Source: Desulfuromusa sp.
Lineage (GTDB): Bacteria > Desulfobacterota > Desulfuromonadia > Desulfuromonadales > Geopsychrobacteraceae
Reading direction: 5' to 3'
Assembly (NCBI GenBank): GCA_029933365.1
Contig: JAOZOH010000061.1
Location: 1 to 16,837, forward strand
DNA: 16,837 nucleotides
Shown here: in pieces, positions 16,784 to 16,837 of the stretch
Position numbering within the stretch: position 1 is the first letter of the stretch
Layout: every line of letters starts with the position of its first letter
The notes under the pieces: generated by a model
What the model saw: the letters and a program-made list of their open reading frames with translations, nothing else
The model's database searches: none
Told to the model about the DNA's origin: nothing
Position numbers and translations under genes: made by a program

Positions 16784-16837
16784 ATGTCCAAGGAAAAGTA
16801 CGAAAGGACAAAGCCGCACGTCAACATTGGTACCATC
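16784..16837 (+). CDS. tuf: Elongation factor Tu, second copy (5' end only)
   Basis: The first 18 codons of a second tuf are present, encoding [18 protein letters not shown] before the window ends. All 54 bases match the first copy at 519-572. AGAGGAG (16771-16777) lies 6 nt before the ATG. Apart from one matching T just before the ATG, the upstream sequences of the two copies differ, so the repeat begins at the start codon. This is tufA-like in position (end of str operon), while the copy at 519 is tufB-like (after the tRNAs). The gene is truncated only by the window edge. Confidence 0.96.
   Translation, partial: MSKEKYERTKPHVNIGTI

Overview
The window is a bacterial housekeeping block for translation and transcription, entirely on the + strand: tRNA-Tyr, tRNA-Gly, tRNA-Thr, tuf, rpmG, tRNA-Trp, secE, nusG, rplK, rplA, rplJ, rplL, rpoB, rpoC, rpsL, rpsG, fusA, and the first 18 codons of a second tuf. 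The arrangement joins the tRNA-tufB cluster, the secE-nusG-rplKAJL-rpoBC cluster and the str operon. The RpoC N-terminus, the RpoB (1367 aa) and RpoC (1384 aa) lengths with proteobacterial-type insertions, the intermediate GC content and the gene order suggest a Desulfuromonadales-like member of the former Deltaproteobacteria (Geobacter/Pelobacter/Desulfuromonas relatives). That assignment rests on recognition only, not on a database search.

Region by region: 1-404 is a tRNA cluster whose spacers can form hairpins and stems that clamp individual tRNAs. 519-2813 holds EF-Tu, L33, tRNA-Trp, SecE and NusG. 2851-5119 encodes the ribosomal stalk and L1 arm (L11, L1, L10, L7/L12), with a recognisable L10 autoregulatory leader before rplJ. 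5120-5287 is a structured gap with a 13-bp hairpin, likely the attenuator that lowers RNA polymerase output relative to ribosomal protein output. 5288-13620 encodes the beta and beta' subunits. 13621-13792 holds a probable weak terminator and a good sigma70-type promoter. 13793-16837 is the str operon: S12, S7, EF-G and the start of a second EF-Tu.

Together the genes supply elongation factors, the GTPase-associated centre of the ribosome, the streptomycin-site and platform small-subunit proteins, the catalytic core of RNA polymerase, its elongation factor NusG and the SecE translocon subunit. I see no mobile element, CRISPR array, phage gene, defence system, broken gene or unknown ORF of substance. 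The interesting content is regulatory RNA: the L10 leader with an apparent anti-Shine-Dalgarno helix, the rplL-rpoB attenuator with two extra hairpins, the tuf-rpmG hairpin and the flanking stems around tRNA precursors. Two further points are the abrupt identity of the two tuf copies and the unusual codon use of tuf. I do not claim a new biological system here.
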